NCBI GenBank assembly: GCA_937902735.1
Contig: CALELS010000016.1
Location: 32,006 to 96,005, forward strand
From: an uncultured Caryophanales bacterium
Lineage (GTDB): Bacteria > Bacillota_I > Bacilli_A > RFN20 > CAG-826
Direction of reading: 5' to 3'
DNA length: 64,000 nucleotides
Part shown: one piece after another, positions 7,276-16,350 of the stretch
Layout: each line of letters opens with the position of its first letter
How positions within the stretch are numbered: position 1 is the stretch's first letter
The notes under the pieces: model-generated
What the model saw: the letters and a program-made list of their open reading frames with translations, nothing else
Database searches by the model: none
What the model was told of the DNA's origin: nothing
Translations under genes and position numbers: made by a program

Positions 7276-8208
7276 ATGAAGAAATTATTAAGTTTTATTT
7301 TACCAATGTTAATTTTATCCAGTTGTATCACCAATAATAGCCAAAGTGATAATCACACTAGTAGAACTAGTAACCAAAATGTCTTAGTGGCCTATTTCTC
7401 CGTGACTAATAACACAAAAAAGCTCGCTAATTACGCACAAGAATATTTGAATAGCGATATTTTTGAAATAGTACCAACTCAAGAATATACAAGCGCTGAC
7501 ATCGATTATAATTCCGATTGTAGGGCTAATAGAGAACAAAATGATGATAATGCTAGACCAGAAATCAAATATACAATTGAGGATATTTCACAATACGACA
7601 CCATTGTCTTAGGCTATCCAATTTGGTGGAGTCAAGCTCCTAAAATTATGTATACATTTATCGAATCATATGATTTATCAAATAAAACAATTCTTCCATT
7701 TTGCACTTCAGGAAGTTCACCTATTGGTAGTAGTGCTACTAACTTAGCTAAAAGCGCTCCTAACGCTAAATGGTTAGAAGGAAAGCGTTTCTCTTTTAGT
7801 GCCGATAAAGAAGAAATAGGTAGTTGGTTAGATCAAAATCTACAAAAGGAAAAAGACGTGAAAAATATGAAATTATTAATTGATGATAAAGAATTAAATG
7901 TCACCTGGGAAGATAACGATTCAGTCAAATCATTAAACCAAATATTGCCATTAACAATTCCTATGCATGAATATGGTGGCTTTGAACAAACCGGCTCTAT
8001 TGGTCAAAGTATTGTTAGAAACGATTCGCAAATCAATGTAGTGCCTGGAGATATCGTTTTATATAACGGTAACGCTATTTCAGTTTTTTATAATAATAGC
8101 TCCTGGTCATATACTAGACTAGGACACATTAATATAGATAATAGTGAACTAAATGTTTTACTAAATAAACCATCTATTACGTTTGTAATAAAAGGAGAAG
8201 AAAAATGA
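7276..8208 (+). CDS. Flavodoxin-cyclophilin-like fusion lipoprotein
   Basis: 310 residues. A lipoprotein signal with lipobox LSSC (cysteine near 17) is followed by a flavodoxin_4 domain (about 35-190; VLVAYFSVTNNTKKLA binds the FMN phosphate, GYPIWW and PFCTSGSSPIG are typical loops). After a short linker comes a cyclophilin-like domain (about 197-310; LNQILPLTIPMHEYGGFEQTG and PGDIVLYNGN). The pair is a known fusion in Bacteroides/Clostridia-type flavodoxins. It probably works as an extracytoplasmic electron carrier in the MerR-controlled redox operon; partner unknown. Confidence 0.85.
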   Translation: MKKLLSFILPMLILSSCITNNSQSDNHTSRTSNQNVLVAYFSVTNNTKKLANYAQEYLNSDIFEIVPTQEYTSADIDYNSDCRANREQNDDNARPEIKYTIEDISQYDTIVLGYPIWWSQAPKIMYTFIESYDLSNKTILPFCTSGSSPIGSSATNLAKSAPNAKWLEGKRFSFSADKEEIGSWLDQNLQKEKDVKNMKLLIDDKELNVTWEDNDSVKSLNQILPLTIPMHEYGGFEQTGSIGQSIVRNDSQINVVPGDIVLYNGNAISVFYNNSSWSYTRLGHINIDNSELNVLLNKPSITFVIKGEEK

Positions 8209-8741
8209 AAAAGGTATTAATTATTTCTACAAGCATTAGAAATGGAAGCAATTCTGAAATGTTGGCCCATGAATTTGAAAAAGGGGCAAAAGAAGCAGGA
8301 CACGATGTTGAATTTATCTCTTTAAAGGATAAAAACATCGCTTTCTGCCGTGGCTGTTTAGCGTGTCAAAAATTTCACAAATGCGTGATCAATGATGACG
8401 CGATTGAAATTGCGGATAAGATGTGTGAGAGTGAAGTAATCGTTTGGGTGTCACCAATCTATTATTATGAAATGTCTGGTCAAATGAAAACCTTGATAGA
8501 TAGATGTAATTCCTTATATTCAAGGGATTATAAATTTAAAGACATTTATTTCTTAACTGTTGCCGCGGAAGATGAACAATATGTTCCTGAGAAGGCCATA
8601 AATGGCTTACAAGGCTGGATTGATTGCTTTGAAGGTGTGGAACTCAAAGACACATTGTTTGTTGGCGGAATGAACGGGCCTAACGAAATTAAAAATAGTG
8701 AAAAATTAAAACAAGCATATGAAATGGGGAGGAATATCTAA
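8205..8741 (+). CDS. NADPH-dependent FMN reductase family oxidoreductase
   Basis: 178-residue flavoprotein with flavodoxin-like fold: FMN phosphate loop STSIRNGSNSEMLA, cysteine motif CRGCLACQKFHKC near residue 48 and the SPIYYYEMSGQMK loop. The cysteine-bearing subgroup is often annotated iron-sulfur flavoprotein-like or NAD(P)H oxidoreductase. Start overlaps the previous stop and its stop overlaps the next start, so translation is coupled. Confidence 0.85.
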   Translation: MKKVLIISTSIRNGSNSEMLAHEFEKGAKEAGHDVEFISLKDKNIAFCRGCLACQKFHKCVINDDAIEIADKMCESEVIVWVSPIYYYEMSGQMKTLIDRCNSLYSRDYKFKDIYFLTVAAEDEQYVPEKAINGLQGWIDCFEGVELKDTLFVGGMNGPNEIKNSEKLKQAYEMGRNI

Positions 8742-9706
8742 TGCTTAAACTAGTCAATGAATGGGATAAAGTCTTCTCGAAAGATGAATCAATTAATCAT
8801 CGAAAAGTGACATTTAAGAATCATTTTGGTATTGAACTTGCCGCGGATATGTATTGGCCAAAAACAGTAAACAGTTTTCCTGCAATCGCTGTTTCTGGTC
8901 CTTTTGGTGCGGTTAAGGAACAATCAAGTGGACTATACGCTCAAGAGATGGCTAAAAGAGGATTTTTCACCATTGCCTTTGATCCATCTTTCACTGGTGA
9001 AAGTGGTGGGGAACCACGATATATGAATTCGCCAGATATTAACGTTGAAGATTTCCAAGCCGCAGTTGATTATTTATCTACTTTAAATAATATTGACCAC
9101 GATAAAATCTCTATCATCGGTATTTGTGGTTGGGGTGGCATGGCTATTCAAACCGCATGCATTGATACAAGAGTTAAAGCAACAGTTGCTATTACTATGT
9201 ACGATATGTCTAGAGTGACTGGCAATGGCTATTATGATGAAGGAAATAACGAAGAAAGTAGATATCAATCTCGTGTGGCTATTAATAATCAAAGAACATT
9301 AGATTTCAAAAACGGTAATTATAAATTAGGTGGTGGAGTGGTTGATGATCCCACTGACGCTCCTTGGTTTGTTAAACAATATTATGACTACTATAAAACT
9401 CCACGCGGCTATCATCATCGTTCTTTAAATAGTAATGGTGGATGGAATGTCACCGCAGGCACATCTTTGCTTAACACAAGATTATTTACATATGCTTCTG
9501 AAATTAGAAATGCTGTTTTAATTGTCCATGGTGAAAAAGCCCATTCTTTATACTTTGGTCAAGATGCGTTTAAGCTATTAAAAGGTGATAATAAAGAATT
9601 CTTATTAGTAAAAGACGCTACGCATTGCGACTTATATGATGGTGGTATAAATCACGACAAGATTCCGTTTGATAAGATTGAAGGATTTATTAAAAAGAAT
9701 ATTTAA
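8741..9706 (+). CDS. Alpha/beta hydrolase with cysteine nucleophile motif
   Basis: 321 residues of the YcjY/dienelactone hydrolase-like alpha/beta hydrolase family. The nucleophile elbow reads GICGWGG near residue 128, so the usual serine is cysteine as in dienelactone hydrolases; the histidine is in DATHCDLYD near the C terminus. It overlaps the oxidoreductase upstream by one base and is the last gene of the MerR operon. Substrate unknown; detoxification of reactive esters or lactones is a plausible but unproven role. Confidence 0.85.
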   Translation: MLKLVNEWDKVFSKDESINHRKVTFKNHFGIELAADMYWPKTVNSFPAIAVSGPFGAVKEQSSGLYAQEMAKRGFFTIAFDPSFTGESGGEPRYMNSPDINVEDFQAAVDYLSTLNNIDHDKISIIGICGWGGMAIQTACIDTRVKATVAITMYDMSRVTGNGYYDEGNNEESRYQSRVAINNQRTLDFKNGNYKLGGGVVDDPTDAPWFVKQYYDYYKTPRGYHHRSLNSNGGWNVTAGTSLLNTRLFTYASEIRNAVLIVHGEKAHSLYFGQDAFKLLKGDNKEFLLVKDATHCDLYDGGINHDKIPFDKIEGFIKKNI

Positions 9707-9785
9707 ACTAATATTTATCTGTTCCAAATGTTTCAAGTTTGTTCCATTTGTATTAAAACACTGTAAACCAGCCAAATTAACACAT

Positions 9786-9819
9786 AGGATTGATACAAGA
9801 CAGTCAATCCTTTTTTTGT
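9786..9819 (+). terminator. Terminator repeat, copy 3 of 4
   Basis: Perfect 8 bp stem AGGATTGA/TCAATCCT with a run of seven T; it ends the MerR operon. 5' arm identical to the other copies. Confidence 0.8.
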
Positions 9820-9880
9820 GTGGTACTTTCTGACAGACTTTGTGGTAATATTAAAAGGCATTTAAAAGTGAGGTATTTTT

Positions 9881-11568
9881 ATGCAAAAGAAAAAAATAGT
9901 ATTACTAATCACATCAATTATGTCAGTCGGTGCTGTTTCTGCTACCATTTTAGCGTCAAATAATATTTCACCATCCGTGAACCCTAAAGCTGATGTTGAA
10001 CCATATACATTAACGATTAACGCATCTAATAAATCAAACTTTGTTCAAGATGGTGGCGTTTATAGAGGAACATTTAAAACCGCTCTTGGAAACGATATCG
10101 TTTTTAGAACAAAATCAGCCCCATCTAGTCAGGAAGGTGTTGTCTTCGAATTTACTAGCTTAAGCGATTATTTAATCAATGAAACTCCTCTTAGAGGGGT
10201 CACAAGTATCGAATTTACTGGCCATTATTTAAGAAATGGAAGTTTAAGTACATTTAGCTCTCTACACATATATTATCTAGAAGACCTTGATATGGCCGGT
10301 TTAGATAAGGTCGATCTTACTAATTCTGATAAACGCATAGAACCAGAAGGCGTATATCATTATAAATATGTTGTAGAAACTGGAAGCTCGTTTGATAGAG
10401 CGGGATCTTTATATTATTATCTTGGTAATAAAGACTATGTTCCTGAAAATTAAGATTGGGTTATTGAATCAATAAAATACGTTTTTAGCTGTCAAAGCAC
10501 TAAAACATATGTCAGTGTGACAAGTTCTGATTCCTCAAAAGGAAATGTTGCTATCGATAATGCGGTAGCGAATGATAAAGGCTATAAAGTTGTCGCTAAC
10601 GGAACTTCTGTCAAAATTCATGCTTACCCATTCTATAATTATCAAAATGATAATTTCTGTCTCTTTAAGGGATGGCATTTAAATGGCAGCGAACAAATCA
10701 TTAGCACCGATGCTGATTACACGTTCGTAACTGAACAAGACGGTGTTTATAAGTTTGTTGCAGAATTTATCGAAGCACCAAGTGAAACTTTTAGACAAGG
10801 TGTTAGACTATGCTATCAAGAAGAAGATTATTTTGACAACATAAAATGGTATGAAGAAGATACTGATACATTCGTTAAATCTTATGATGGTGCATATTAT
10901 GACCTCGAAAGTTATGTTGGCACCGCTAGTGGAAAAAACGATTGTGAAACTCAAAGCTATGATGAAGATGATTTATGGCATCAACACGCTAGAGGCACAT
11001 CTGCCCTGACTCCTTATTTACGCTTAAACAAAGATTATAGTAAATACTATAAAGCGGACGGACAAGGCAACCAAGAAAAGGTTGATGTCAAAGACTTCGA
11101 TCCTGATAAAGTTAGCTGCATTGAATTAGTGCTCGATAAGAGTGATGTGTGTGCAAGAGATGATCTTTCAATTACTGGCGGCAATTTTGCCCACACCAAA
11201 TTAAATATCGATGATACTGACAACAAAAAGATTTCTAAATTCTATATTGATGGCTTTACAAAAGAAGAAATCAAAATCAGTATTCCTGATAGAATTAGTG
11301 ACGTTAACTTCTTTAAGGTCAAAAGATTAGTGGTTCACTACAAAGTTGAAATTCCTCAACTCGAACAATAAAATGCTGATCTGCGAATAACAAAGTGGAT
11401 TTAAGTGCAAATGTGATATTTAACATCACGATATGTTTTTTAGGACTCGCGATATTGCTTATCTATATTCTTGATCTCTTATTAAAGAAGAATGACTTGA
11501 TCTTTTTAGTGACCATCACCAATTTGAAAAGTGCAAAAAAACACATAAAATCGTTTTATCTCACATAA
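9881..11568 (+). pseudogene. Interrupted cell-surface protein gene
   Basis: Signal peptide (MQKKKIVLLITSIMSVGAVSA) and a beta-rich extracellular part run to an in-frame TAA at 10451-10453. The same frame stays open after it (DWVIESIKYVFSC...) to 11371 with sensible protein sequence, including an InlB-like GWHLNGSEQ piece. From about 11383 a third segment in another frame encodes a membrane helix (FLGLAILLIYILDLL) and lysines, a likely C-terminal anchor, to 11568. So one stop and one or more frameshifts seem to have split a gene of about 560 codons. Alternatively the first 190 residues are still made as a secreted protein. Ligand unknown. Confidence 0.65.
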
Positions 11569-11632
11569 AATAAAATAAATTTGGAAAGAGATTGGTTTTA
11601 TCTCACAAATTTAAAGACTACTTAGAAACATT
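11569..11632. other. Short AT-rich gap with a repeated 13-mer
   Basis: The 13-mer GTTTTATCTCACA occurs twice (around 11553 and 11596). No gene seen; it precedes terminator copy 4. Confidence 0.35.
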
Positions 11633-11662
11633 GGATTGATACATGGTGTCAGTCCTTTTTTA
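11633..11662 (+). terminator. Terminator repeat, copy 4 of 4
   Basis: Stem GGATTGATAC / GTGTCAGTCC (10 bp with G-U pairs), loop ATG, T run. It closes the broken surface-protein block. Confidence 0.75.
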
Positions 11663-11720
11663 CTTGACAAGTAGTCTACAATTTGTGGACAACTGAAACC
11701 ATATTTGTTATCATGTTATA

Positions 11721-12575
11721 ATGATAAAACACTCAATTAGGTACTTTAATAACAAACCTGTTCGTGCTGTTTGGGATAATGAACGCTCTTTGTGGTGGTA
11801 TTCCGCTGTTGATTTTATTTTCATCCTAGTTGAGCCTAATTCACCTAGAAGATACTGGAATAATGTTAAGGTAAGGAATCCTGAGTTGTTTCCTTTTTGT
11901 GGACAACTTAAATTATATGCCAATGATGGTAAAAAATACCAATCTGATGTCATAAATGAAGAAGGCGTTAGATTACTTTTTTCTATTATTCCTTCAAAAT
12001 ATAAAAAAGCCATTCAAGATTGGATAAAGGGTTTGTTGGATCCAATTGATGAACAAAGTAAAAAGAAAGCTTATGAACTTTATAAAACCGAATTGATAAA
12101 TGAAGATGAAATTGGTAAAGTGATTGCGCTCCAAAAGATTCATGCTTACCTATTTGAAGGATTAAATCCATTCGCAGGAAAAATTCGTACAAAAACTATT
12201 TCCAAAGGTGGATTCACTTTTGCGAATGGTAATTTCTTACCACAAGTATTAACTGATATTGACAATATGCCTGATCAAACAATTGATGAAATAGTGGATA
12301 AATATATCGAAATGAATGTTGCTCACCCATTCATGGAAGGGAATGGTAGAGCTACAAGAATATGGTTAGATTTATTGCTCATTAACAGACTTTTAAAATG
12401 TGTTGATTGGTCAAGAATTGAAAAAAACGATTATATGGATGCTATGAGAGCTAGTCCGGTTAATCCAAAACCTATCTATATGCTACTCAATGGCGCCTTA
12501 ACTGATAATATCAACGATAGAGAACTGTTCCTTAGAGGAATTGATTACTCTTATTATTACGAGGAGGAAGAATAA
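11721..12575 (+). CDS. Fic-domain protein with phage antirepressor (Bro-N-like) N terminus
   Basis: 284 residues. Residues about 10-95 (VRAVWDNERSLWWYSAVDFIF, YWNNVKVRNPELF, EEGVRLLFSIIPS) resemble the Bro-N/P22AR antirepressor domain. The rest is a Fic domain with HPFMEGNGRATR near residue 198, the full HxFxEGNGR catalytic motif expected for AMP transfer from ATP to a target hydroxyl; FAGKIR upstream is the flap region. ATG 11721 overlaps a TATAAT, so the transcript start or true start codon is uncertain; no ribosome site is seen. Target unknown; could be a DNA-associated stress or toxin protein. Confidence 0.85.
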   Translation: MIKHSIRYFNNKPVRAVWDNERSLWWYSAVDFIFILVEPNSPRRYWNNVKVRNPELFPFCGQLKLYANDGKKYQSDVINEEGVRLLFSIIPSKYKKAIQDWIKGLLDPIDEQSKKKAYELYKTELINEDEIGKVIALQKIHAYLFEGLNPFAGKIRTKTISKGGFTFANGNFLPQVLTDIDNMPDQTIDEIVDKYIEMNVAHPFMEGNGRATRIWLDLLLINRLLKCVDWSRIEKNDYMDAMRASPVNPKPIYMLLNGALTDNINDRELFLRGIDYSYYYEEEE

Positions 12576-12576
12576 T

Positions 12577-13221
12577 ATGAAAAAAAGGATTAATCCGATT
12601 TACCCAAATGCACAATTTAAAACTTTTTGCTATATCAAAAGCGTAATAACTAGATCAAACATTATAGTGGGTGACTACTCTTACTACGATGATAGTGATG
12701 ATGGACCAGAATCATTTGAACAACACGTGACCCATCACTACGATTTTATAGGGGATAAACTAATTATTGGCAAGTTTTGCTCAATTGCAAAAGGCGTGGA
12801 ATTTGTCATGAATGGTGCGAATCATATGCTCGATTGTTTAACTGCATATCCTTTTGAAGTTATTGACGAATTTAAAGGTTTATCTAGATCATTTGGAGAT
12901 AGAGGTAACCGTGGTGATACCATAGTGGGTAATGATGTATGGATTGGACAAAATGCCACAATATTACCTGGCGTTCATATTGGCGATGGTGCAATTATTG
13001 GAGCTAATTCGGTAGTAGCAAAAGATGTTCCACCATATGCAGTTGTAGTTGGTAATCCTGCAGTAATTAAAAAATATAGGTTTGATAAAGAAACTATTAA
13101 TCTTCTTTTGAAACTTAAATGGTGGGATAAAGATATTGAAGAGATTAAAAAGCTTATTCCATTACTTACTGGTGATTTATCAAACAGTAAAAAAGAACTT
13201 AGAAAACTACTTGTGAAATAA
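12577..13221 (+). CDS. Xenobiotic O-acetyltransferase (Vat/CatB-like)
   Basis: 214-residue left-handed beta-helix enzyme. Hexapeptide repeats (IVGNDVWIGQNATILPGVHIGDGAIIGANSVVAKDVPPYAVVVGNPA) and the substrate loop around NHMLDCLTAYPFE are typical of the XAT group that acetylates streptogramin A, chloramphenicol or related compounds with acetyl-CoA. The start at 12577 follows GAGGAGGAAG and the fic stop by one base, so the two are co-transcribed. A resistance role is suggested by family, not shown. Confidence 0.85.
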   Translation: MKKRINPIYPNAQFKTFCYIKSVITRSNIIVGDYSYYDDSDDGPESFEQHVTHHYDFIGDKLIIGKFCSIAKGVEFVMNGANHMLDCLTAYPFEVIDEFKGLSRSFGDRGNRGDTIVGNDVWIGQNATILPGVHIGDGAIIGANSVVAKDVPPYAVVVGNPAVIKKYRFDKETINLLLKLKWWDKDIEEIKKLIPLLTGDLSNSKKELRKLLVK

Positions 13222-13228
13222 CTTTTAT

Positions 13229-14071
13229 ATGGATAAAGATTTAAAAGGTTTTGAACTATATAATATTGAGCCAAATTCGCTACATCCAAAAGCTAGACTT
13301 TACACTAAAACTATTTTTTTCAATACTAAGAATGAATATAAACAAAGATTGATTAGAGTTTATCTTCCTTCTACATACGAATTTGATAATCCAAACAATA
13401 GATTTCCAGTAATATACATGATGGATGGTAAAAATCTTTACGATGATTACACATCTTTCGTGGGCGAATGGGGCATTGATGAAACAATCGAAGAATATAT
13501 CGAAAGAGGATTGTCTAAAGGATATATCGTTGTAGGGATAGATGCTCCAAACGAGAATAAAGGTAGAACATTAGAAATGTCTTTCGATAATGTTCCTACT
13601 GTTAAAAGATTCTATATGGGAGAAGGTTACGCTAACATATTTGGAGATTATATCTTTGAAACGGTTAAACCTGAAATTGATAGGACTTTCTATACCTTAA
13701 AAGATAGATCTAACACATATGTCGGTGGTTCATCTATGGGTGGACTTATGGCGTATTATCTTGCAAGTCATTATCCAGAAAGAATAGAAGCTGCATTATG
13801 TTTTTCACCAGCATTCTTCTTGTTAAATCAAACAAAATTAAAAGAATTCTTAAAAATTACAATTAACAAGGATATGCCAAACTTATTTTTCTATGTAGGA
13901 AATATCGGTTTTGAGAATGTTTTTGTTAAGTCCACAAAGATGGTTTATGAGTTTTATAAAAACAATCTTCCAAATCTAAAAGTTGAATATATATTTGACG
14001 AAAATATGGAACATAACGAATATGCATGGCGACTTTATTTTAGAAATGCATTAAATTTTATACACAAATAA
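13229..14071 (+). CDS. Esterase D/Fes-like alpha/beta hydrolase
   Basis: 280 residues. Conserved pieces: RVYLPSTYEFDNPNNRFPVIYMMDG, nucleophile GGSSMGG near residue 168, a late histidine (EHNEYAWR). This is the IroE/esterase D group that cuts acyl esters or siderophore lactones. Seven bp after the acetyltransferase, likely same operon. Substrate unknown. Confidence 0.85.
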   Translation: MDKDLKGFELYNIEPNSLHPKARLYTKTIFFNTKNEYKQRLIRVYLPSTYEFDNPNNRFPVIYMMDGKNLYDDYTSFVGEWGIDETIEEYIERGLSKGYIVVGIDAPNENKGRTLEMSFDNVPTVKRFYMGEGYANIFGDYIFETVKPEIDRTFYTLKDRSNTYVGGSSMGGLMAYYLASHYPERIEAALCFSPAFFLLNQTKLKEFLKITINKDMPNLFFYVGNIGFENVFVKSTKMVYEFYKNNLPNLKVEYIFDENMEHNEYAWRLYFRNALNFIHK

Positions 14072-14095
14072 CAAAGTAGTGATATATTTATATCA

Positions 14096-14881
14096 ATGAA
14101 GAAAAAACTAATTATCTTCGACATGGATGGCACCATCTATCTTGGAAAAGATTTAATTGACGGTTCTCTAGAAGCTTTTAAATATCTAAAATCGAATAAT
14201 ATAGATTATGTATTTTTTACAAACAATTCCTCACATGATTTAGATTTTTACTATAACAAAATTAATGAATTTGGCATCCCATCAAATAGAGATAAAAACT
14301 ATTATTCTAGTGTTGAAGTAACGATTGGATACTTAAAAGACAAGAACATTAAAAAGATTTTTGTTATTGGCAATAAATCATTTAAGAATAAGCTTAAATC
14401 ACATTTTGAATTAGTTGACAAATATGATCCAAAAATCAAATTGGATGGACTTGTGTGCGGTTTTTCAACTGAACTTGTTTATCATGAATTAAAAGATGCA
14501 AGTCTATATTTACAAACTCAAGACATTGAATTTATAGCAACCAATGGTGATTATCGTTGCCCAATTGAAGATGGGCTATATATTCCTGATTGTGGTGGAA
14601 TGATCGAATGGTTAAGACTTGCAACAAATAAGAAAGCAACAATCTTAGGAAAGCCAAATCCAGAAATAATCTATTATTTAGCGAAACAATTTAAATGCTC
14701 GCTTGATGAAATATTAGTTGTAGGAGATAGAATCTATACCGATATTTTAGTTGGAGTTAACGCTAAAGTAGATACTTGCTTAGTTTTAAGTGGTGAAACA
14801 AAATTAGAAGATCTTAAAAATTATAATTACAAACCAACGCACATAATAAACTCAATTAAGGATTTAAAAGAAATCTTATAA
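14096..14881 (+). CDS. HAD-IIA sugar-phosphate phosphatase (NagD-like)
   Basis: 261 residues. HAD motif I FDMDGTIYLGK at the start, motif II FFTNNSS, C2-type cap, motif III GKPNPEI and motif IV VGDRIYTDI all intact. Dephosphorylates small phosphates such as sugar phosphates or glycerol phosphate. Ten bp ahead of the sugar transporter, with which it probably forms an operon with the GDPD gene. Confidence 0.9.
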   Translation: MKKKLIIFDMDGTIYLGKDLIDGSLEAFKYLKSNNIDYVFFTNNSSHDLDFYYNKINEFGIPSNRDKNYYSSVEVTIGYLKDKNIKKIFVIGNKSFKNKLKSHFELVDKYDPKIKLDGLVCGFSTELVYHELKDASLYLQTQDIEFIATNGDYRCPIEDGLYIPDCGGMIEWLRLATNKKATILGKPNPEIIYYLAKQFKCSLDEILVVGDRIYTDILVGVNAKVDTCLVLSGETKLEDLKNYNYKPTHIINSIKDLKEIL

Positions 14882-14890
14882 GGAGAGTAA

Positions 14891-16348
14891 ATGATGGAAG
14901 GTCAATCAAAACTAAAACTGAACTACAAAAGAACGATGCTTATTGGATTTGCATTCTTTGGTATTTTGCTTTTATGGCAAGTTTATGACAGTTGGTGTCC
15001 GACTTTTCTAACCGAATTATTCACTAAAGCAATTTATCCAAATTATGCTGAACTAGAAGGAGCAGCATTAGATCGTGCTCAACGTTCTGTTCAATATATT
15101 GTTGGTATTATAATGGCTATTGATAATTTGGCCGCCTTAATATTGCTTCCAATATTTGGGACTTTATCTGATAAGACACATACAAAAATAGGTAAAAGAA
15201 TGCCTTATATCTTAGTTGGTACAGCTGCATGTGCTATTGCTTTCCCATTTATTCCAGTGTTCTTCCATTTCAATAACATTGTTGGTGTTATCATCATGAT
15301 GGCAATAGTTGTTATATTTGCAATGATGTATCGAAATCCTGCGGTAGCCTTAATGCCAGATATTACTCCAAAACCCCTCAGAAGTAAGGCGAATGGCATC
15401 ATTAACATCATGGGATACATTGGTGCATCCTTCTCCATTCTAGTTGGTTTTGTCTTTGTTTTATCTCAATATTTAGGTACCGAAGTTGACGCTGATGGAA
15501 ATTTGAAACCTTTTACTTGGCAATATCAAAATATTTGGTCTATTGAATTACCATTCTTAATTGCTTCCGTATTAATGCTAGTATCCGCTCTTGTTTTGTT
15601 CTTCACAGTTAAAGAAAACAAAGTTAACGAAGAAATGAAAGAACAAATGGAACAAGGCGAAAAAGAAAGTCAATCCATTGATAAAGTCAGTGAAGATAAA
15701 CCACTGACTAAAGCTAATTTGATTATGCTCATTTTAATTCTTGTTGCCGAATTCTTTTGGTTTATGGCAGATAATGGAATTAATACCTTTATGGGTAACT
15801 ACGCAATATATTTCTTAAAGACTTCAACAAGATCACATTTCTTGAACACACTTATTTTTGGTATAGGTAGTGTTGCTGGTTTTGCTCTAGGTGGAATAAT
15901 TGCTGAAAAAATAGGACGTAAATTTTCTGTAGTCATTGGTTTAGGCCTTTCAGGTCTAGCCTACATATCATGGGCAATATTAACATTCACCGTGTCTTTC
16001 AAAGTTGGTCAGTTCCCGTTCTGGATTTTCATTATCTTCTTCTTTAGAGGCTTTGGAATGTCGTTAGTTCATGTAAATTCTTTCCCAATGGTTGTAGAAC
16101 TATGTCCAGGTTCAAAGATTGGTAGATTTACTGGTTTATATTATGCATCAAGCATGGCTGCACAAACAATTACACCAGTTGCGCTAGGTGCTCTCTTATT
16201 GATTGATGGTTTTGGCTGGCAGTTCTTACCTGTTTACGCTTCCATCTGTGGAATTATTTCTTTGATATTCTTTATGTTTGTTAAAAATGTTAAGACTACA
16301 AAGACTTCCTTTAAAAAAGGTTTAGAAGCTCTTGATACGGATGATTAA
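14891..16348 (+). CDS. GPH/MFS-type sugar transporter
   Basis: 485 residues with about 12 membrane helices. The segment GTLSDKTHTKIGKRMPYILVG is the D-K-R-G-KR-P signature between helices 2 and 3 seen in GPH cation symporters and SLC45-like sucrose/maltose porters. A charged cytoplasmic loop (about 240-280) divides the halves. Preceded by GGAGAGTAA; the next gene starts 2 bp after its stop. Substrate is probably a disaccharide or glycoside; inferred. Confidence 0.85.
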   Translation: MMEGQSKLKLNYKRTMLIGFAFFGILLLWQVYDSWCPTFLTELFTKAIYPNYAELEGAALDRAQRSVQYIVGIIMAIDNLAALILLPIFGTLSDKTHTKIGKRMPYILVGTAACAIAFPFIPVFFHFNNIVGVIIMMAIVVIFAMMYRNPAVALMPDITPKPLRSKANGIINIMGYIGASFSILVGFVFVLSQYLGTEVDADGNLKPFTWQYQNIWSIELPFLIASVLMLVSALVLFFTVKENKVNEEMKEQMEQGEKESQSIDKVSEDKPLTKANLIMLILILVAEFFWFMADNGINTFMGNYAIYFLKTSTRSHFLNTLIFGIGSVAGFALGGIIAEKIGRKFSVVIGLGLSGLAYISWAILTFTVSFKVGQFPFWIFIIFFFRGFGMSLVHVNSFPMVVELCPGSKIGRFTGLYYASSMAAQTITPVALGALLLIDGFGWQFLPVYASICGIISLIFFMFVKNVKTTKTSFKKGLEALDTDD

Positions 16349-16350
16349 AT

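Noticed and set aside
10517..11371. Independent gene starting at GTG 10517
   Set aside because: No ribosome site or signal peptide; the frame is continuous with the upstream piece across one TAA.
5206..11662. Integron attC array
   Set aside because: Repeats lack the inverse core GTTRRRY/RYYYAAC sites and have T runs typical of terminators; no integrase seen.
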